A stretch of 7,897 bases of DNA from Caulobacter sp. (lineage in GTDB: Bacteria; Pseudomonadota; Alphaproteobacteria; Caulobacterales; Caulobacteraceae), in assembly GCA_014378155.1 (NCBI GenBank), contig JACMOF010000119.1, positions 1 to 7,897 of the forward strand, in the 5' to 3' direction. The notes below the pieces were generated by a model. That model had not been told where the DNA came from. It was given only the letters and a program-made list of their open reading frames with translations, and made no database searches. Below are positions 5,721 to 7,897 of the stretch, one piece after another (positions within the stretch are counted from its first letter, which is position 1; each line of letters begins with the position of its first letter). The position numbers and the translations under genes are program-made.

Positions 5721-6877
5721 CAGCCGTCAAGGCGGAGGTGCGCATCCATCGGCGCATCGTCGAGATCGGCCGCGAGGCCTGGGACGCCTGCGCCGGGCCA
5801 TGCGGCGATCCGTTTGTCAGCTTCGATTTCCTCCACGCCCTGGAAGAGAGCGGCTGCGCCGTCGATCGCACCGGCTGGGCGCCGCATCATCTCAGCGTGC
5901 TGGACGAGGACGGCCGTGTCGCGGCGGTCATGCCGCTCTATCTGAAGTCCCACAGCCAGGGCGAATATGTCTTCGACCACAGCTGGGCCGACGCCTACGA
6001 GCGGGCCGGGGGGCGCTACTACCCCAAACTGCAGTGTTCGGCGCCGTTCTCGCCGGTCACCGGGCCGCGGCTGATCGTCCGGCCGGATATCGATATAGAC
6101 GATGGCCGCTCGGCCCTGCTGGGCGGGGCCCTGACCCTATGCGACCGGCTCGAGGCGTCGTCCCTGCACGTGACGTTTCCGAAGGCCGATGAGTGGGCCT
6201 GGATGGGCCAGCGCGGCATGCTGCTGCGGCAGGACCAGCAATATCACTGGTACAACAACGGCTATGCCACCTTCGACGACTTCCTGGCGGCATTGTCGTC
6301 CAATCGCCGCAAGACCATTCGCCGCGAACGGCGTGACGCCCAGGCCGGCCTGGAGATCGTTGCGCTGACCGGAGACGCGCTGACCGAGGATCACTGGGAC
6401 GCATTCTTCGGCTTCTACATGGACACCGGCGGCCGCAAGTGGGGCCGGCCCTATCTGAACCGGGCCTTCTATTCGCTGCTGGGCGAACGAATGGCCGACA
6501 AGGTCTTACTGATCATGGCGCGCCGTCCCGGCGGTCCGTGGATCGCCGGCGCCTTGAACCTGATCGGCGGCGATTGCCTCTACGGCCGCCACTGGGGCTG
6601 CGCCGAGGACGTGCCGTTCCTGCATTTCGAGCTGTGCTACTATCAGGCCATCGAGCACGGCATTCGCCTTGGCCTGCCGCGCGTCGAGGCCGGCGCCCAG
6701 GGGCAGCACAAGATCGCGCGGGGCTATCTGCCCAGCCCGGTCTATTCCGCCCACTGGATCGCCGACCCCGCCCTGCGCGAGCCGGTGGCGCGCTATCTGG
6801 AGCGGGAGCGCGAGGCGGTCAGCGCCGAGATCGAGATGCTGACCGAAGAATTCTCGCCGTTCCGCGAAGAACGCTAG
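5717..6877 (+). CDS. FemAB-like/GNAT-fold protein (peptidoglycan-biosynthesis-like, former DUF482)
   Basis: The 386-residue product is recognised as the FemAB_like (PF04339) group, annotated as GNAT-type or 'peptidogalycan biosynthesis' proteins. Characteristic segments are DPFVSFDFLHALEESG (31-46), SSNRRKTIRRERR (194-206), LYGRHWGC (288-295), a Phe/Tyr-rich helix with HFELCYYQAIEHGI (303-316), and the highly conserved EAGAQGQHKIARGYLP (324-339). The fold resembles Fem transferases, which use aminoacyl-tRNA to build peptidoglycan bridges, but no substrate is established and a bridge role is unlikely to be safely inferred. It is cytoplasmic by sequence. I chose the GTG at 5717 because it gives the GTGA overlap with the GDPD gene, has GAGGG 9 bases upstream, and begins where family similarity begins; an in-frame ATG at 5663 would overlap GDPD by 58 bases. 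The TAG stop is the first codon-sized part of repeat copy 2. Confidence 0.87.
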   Translation: MTAVKAEVRIHRRIVEIGREAWDACAGPCGDPFVSFDFLHALEESGCAVDRTGWAPHHLSVLDEDGRVAAVMPLYLKSHSQGEYVFDHSWADAYERAGGRYYPKLQCSAPFSPVTGPRLIVRPDIDIDDGRSALLGGALTLCDRLEASSLHVTFPKADEWAWMGQRGMLLRQDQQYHWYNNGYATFDDFLAALSSNRRKTIRRERRDAQAGLEIVALTGDALTEDHWDAFFGFYMDTGGRKWGRPYLNRAFYSLLGERMADKVLLIMARRPGGPWIAGALNLIGGDCLYGRHWGCAEDVPFLHFELCYYQAIEHGIRLGLPRVEAGAQGQHKIARGYLPSPVYSAHWIADPALREPVARYLEREREAVSAEIEMLTEEFSPFREER

Positions 6878-6981
6878 AGCATTTCCCGACCTGACTGCGT
6901 CAGGCCGTGAGCTCTAATATTTTGTTTTGACGCATTTTTCTTCACGCGAACCGGAACCACTTCGCTCGAAAAATGCGCTAG
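6874..6981. repeat. Dispersed two-hairpin repeat, copy 2 (108 bp), between convergent genes
   Basis: This is the second copy of the element at 2216-2322, in the same orientation. It differs by C-to-A and C-to-T in the T-rich spacer, G-to-A in the right hairpin loop, one extra A, and T-to-G near the right end. The last change turns GCTCTAG into GCGCTAG, so the long end-to-end pairing of copy 1 is broken, while the left hairpin (TAGAGC with GCTCTA, inner CCTGAC/GTCAGG) is unchanged. Its left CTAG contains the stop of the FemAB-like gene and its right CTAG the stop of the convergent stress-protein gene. It may serve as a shared transcription end for both. Confidence 0.9.
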
Positions 6982-7463
6982 CCCAGATTGGTCGCGGCGA
7001 CCTTGTCCTTGTAGTCGGCCTTCGGGTCGCGCCCGAGCAGCATCTTGACGCCCGCGAACAGGCTATGCTCGTTCAACCAGATCTGACCTTGACCGGCGTC
7101 GAAGCGTAGCAGGCGGATCTTGGGATCGTCCTTGCCCGCGAACCAGGCGGCGACGAAGGGATTCCACAGTCGGTCGATGGTGGCGCGATCGGTGTCGATC
7201 TCCAGGTCGCCCTCGACCGAGGCGAACAGGTCGTGGCCCTTGGACACGAAATGCAGATCGGCCCGGCTCTTGGTCGTCAGGGCCGAGACGAGGTCGGTCT
7301 CCGACGAGCTGAAGAACCAGATCGGACCGCCCTCGTCACTTTCGGTTTGCGCGGTCATGGGTTGAGCCCGGCCGCCTTCGACCCCCGTCAGGCCGACCAT
7401 GGCCGTCCTGTCGGACTTCAGCGACTTCCAGAACTTGGTGACGATTTCAGCTTCATTGGACAT
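6978..7463 (-). CDS. Pyridoxamine-5'-phosphate-oxidase-fold, general stress protein 26-like protein
   Basis: The 161-residue product fits the split-barrel flavin-binding family near PF16242 (Pyrid_ox_like, general stress protein). Visible features are the N-terminal helix with KFWKSLKSDRTAMVGL (10-25), the strand GPIWFFSSSETDLVSAL (46-62) typical of the flavin-phosphate region, ADLHFVSKGHDLFASVEGDLEI (68-89), and RLWNPFVAAWFAG (98-110), the family's conserved aromatic stretch. Known relatives bind FMN or FAD, but their reaction is generally unproven; this is unlikely to be the true PdxH. The ATG at 7463 is set by a perfect GGAGG seven bases upstream, discarding a 35-residue extension that would run back into the preceding gene. 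It lies 58 bases downstream of another gene on the same strand, so they may be cotranscribed. The TAG stop lies in repeat copy 2. Confidence 0.88.
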   Translation of the reverse strand: MSNEAEIVTKFWKSLKSDRTAMVGLTGVEGGRAQPMTAQTESDEGGPIWFFSSSETDLVSALTTKSRADLHFVSKGHDLFASVEGDLEIDTDRATIDRLWNPFVAAWFAGKDDPKIRLLRFDAGQGQIWLNEHSLFAGVKMLLGRDPKADYKDKVAATNLG

Positions 7464-7521
7464 GGACGTTCCTCCGTTCGCTAGCCAACGAAGGGGCGCG
7501 GCGACCGTTCCTCGAAAGGCT

Positions 7522-7897
7522 TCAGGAATTTTCCCAGGCGGCCTTGAGCAGCCCCTTAAGGTCCTCATCGACCTCGGACGGCGCGGCGAGGACGAGCTTG
7601 GCCTTTAACCGTTCGGACCAGCCTTCGTTCTTGGGTGGGATGAGGCGAGGTGAAACATCCGGCGCTGCGGCCGGGCCCAGCATCACCACGCCGCCCCTGG
7701 CCAGCTTGGCCGCGGCGAACTGGAAGCCGCGCGACCAGACGGTGAAGGCCTTGCGCTGGCCCGTGATCAGGCCTGGCAAGTCGGCGACGACCTTTTCCAG
7801 GGCTTCGAGGATCGCGGCGGAGGCGGGATCGGTCCATAGAGCCGCGCGCTGCGCGCCGACGTCCTCGCCGATCCTGTTGGCCTCTGGAAAGGCTTCG
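7522..7897 (-). CDS. Uncharacterised protein, possibly DUF5655-like; 5' end outside window
   Basis: The frame is open from the right edge down to a TGA at 7524-7522, giving 124 residues of the C-terminal part. No start lies inside the window, and the TTG at 7779 is only an internal leucine codon. The visible protein has an acidic-to-amphipathic first part (ILEALEKVVADLPG), an aromatic motif KAFTVWSRGFQFAAAKL, and a C-terminal segment EGWSERLKAKLVLAAPSEVDEDLKGLLKAAWENS-like in character, ending with an alternating charged helix. The KLVL...VD.DL..LL..AW pattern reminds me of DUF5655-type domains, but I cannot confirm this. No catalytic motif, signal peptide or membrane segment is visible. It lies upstream of the stress-like protein on the same strand. 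Confidence 0.75.
   Translation of the reverse strand, partial: EAFPEANRIGEDVGAQRAALWTDPASAAILEALEKVVADLPGLITGQRKAFTVWSRGFQFAAAKLARGGVVMLGPAAAPDVSPRLIPPKNEGWSERLKAKLVLAAPSEVDEDLKGLLKAAWENS

Noticed and set aside
7464..7568. 35-residue N-terminal extension of the stress-like protein
   Set aside because: It would run across the intergenic gap into the upstream gene, and the ATG at 7463 has a perfect GGAGG seven bases before it.

Overview
The window is about 7.9 kb of GC-rich (roughly two-thirds G+C by eye), densely coding DNA. It most likely comes from a member of the Caulobacteraceae, probably Caulobacter or a close relative. The best clue is a MipZ division-site ATPase at 922-1758 whose length, nucleotide-binding residues and C-terminal half closely match Caulobacter MipZ as I remember it. 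A phasin, a SPOR-tagged D,D-carboxypeptidase and CcrM-type GANTC sites in front of mipZ fit the same assignment. I see no insertion sequence, integrase, CRISPR array, rRNA or tRNA. It reads as ordinary core chromosome.

Layout, left to right. A 3'-truncated panC (pantoate--beta-alanine ligase) runs leftwards off the edge. Divergent from it, across a 181-bp regulatory gap with two GANTC sites and a CtrA-like box, lie mipZ and a small membrane-anchored J-domain protein, probably one transcription unit. That unit meets a convergent gene, a penicillin-binding-protein-5-type D-alanyl-D-alanine carboxypeptidase with signal peptide and SPOR domain, at a 107-bp dispersed repeat. A 296-bp intergenic region with candidate operator repeats precedes a monocistronic phasin gene that ends in a strong intrinsic terminator. 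Next is a tightly coupled three-gene operon: a RidA-family protein, a cytoplasmic glycerophosphodiester phosphodiesterase and a FemAB-like/GNAT acyltransferase-fold protein, joined by TGATG and GTGA overlaps. That operon ends inside a second copy of the same repeat. On its other side two leftward genes follow: a flavin-binding general-stress-like protein and, upstream of it, an uncharacterised protein that runs off the right edge.

Functionally, mipZ and the SPOR carboxypeptidase both belong to cell division and envelope growth, panC to coenzyme A supply, and the phasin to polyhydroxyalkanoate granules. The RidA/GDPD/FemAB-like operon looks like housekeeping: metabolite damage control plus phospholipid headgroup turnover plus an unassigned transfer reaction. 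I did not find a convincing new multi-gene system. The most noteworthy non-coding signal is the pair of about 107-bp two-hairpin repeats. Both sit in the same orientation at convergent gene junctions, and their terminal CTAG supplies the stop codon of three of the four flanking genes.
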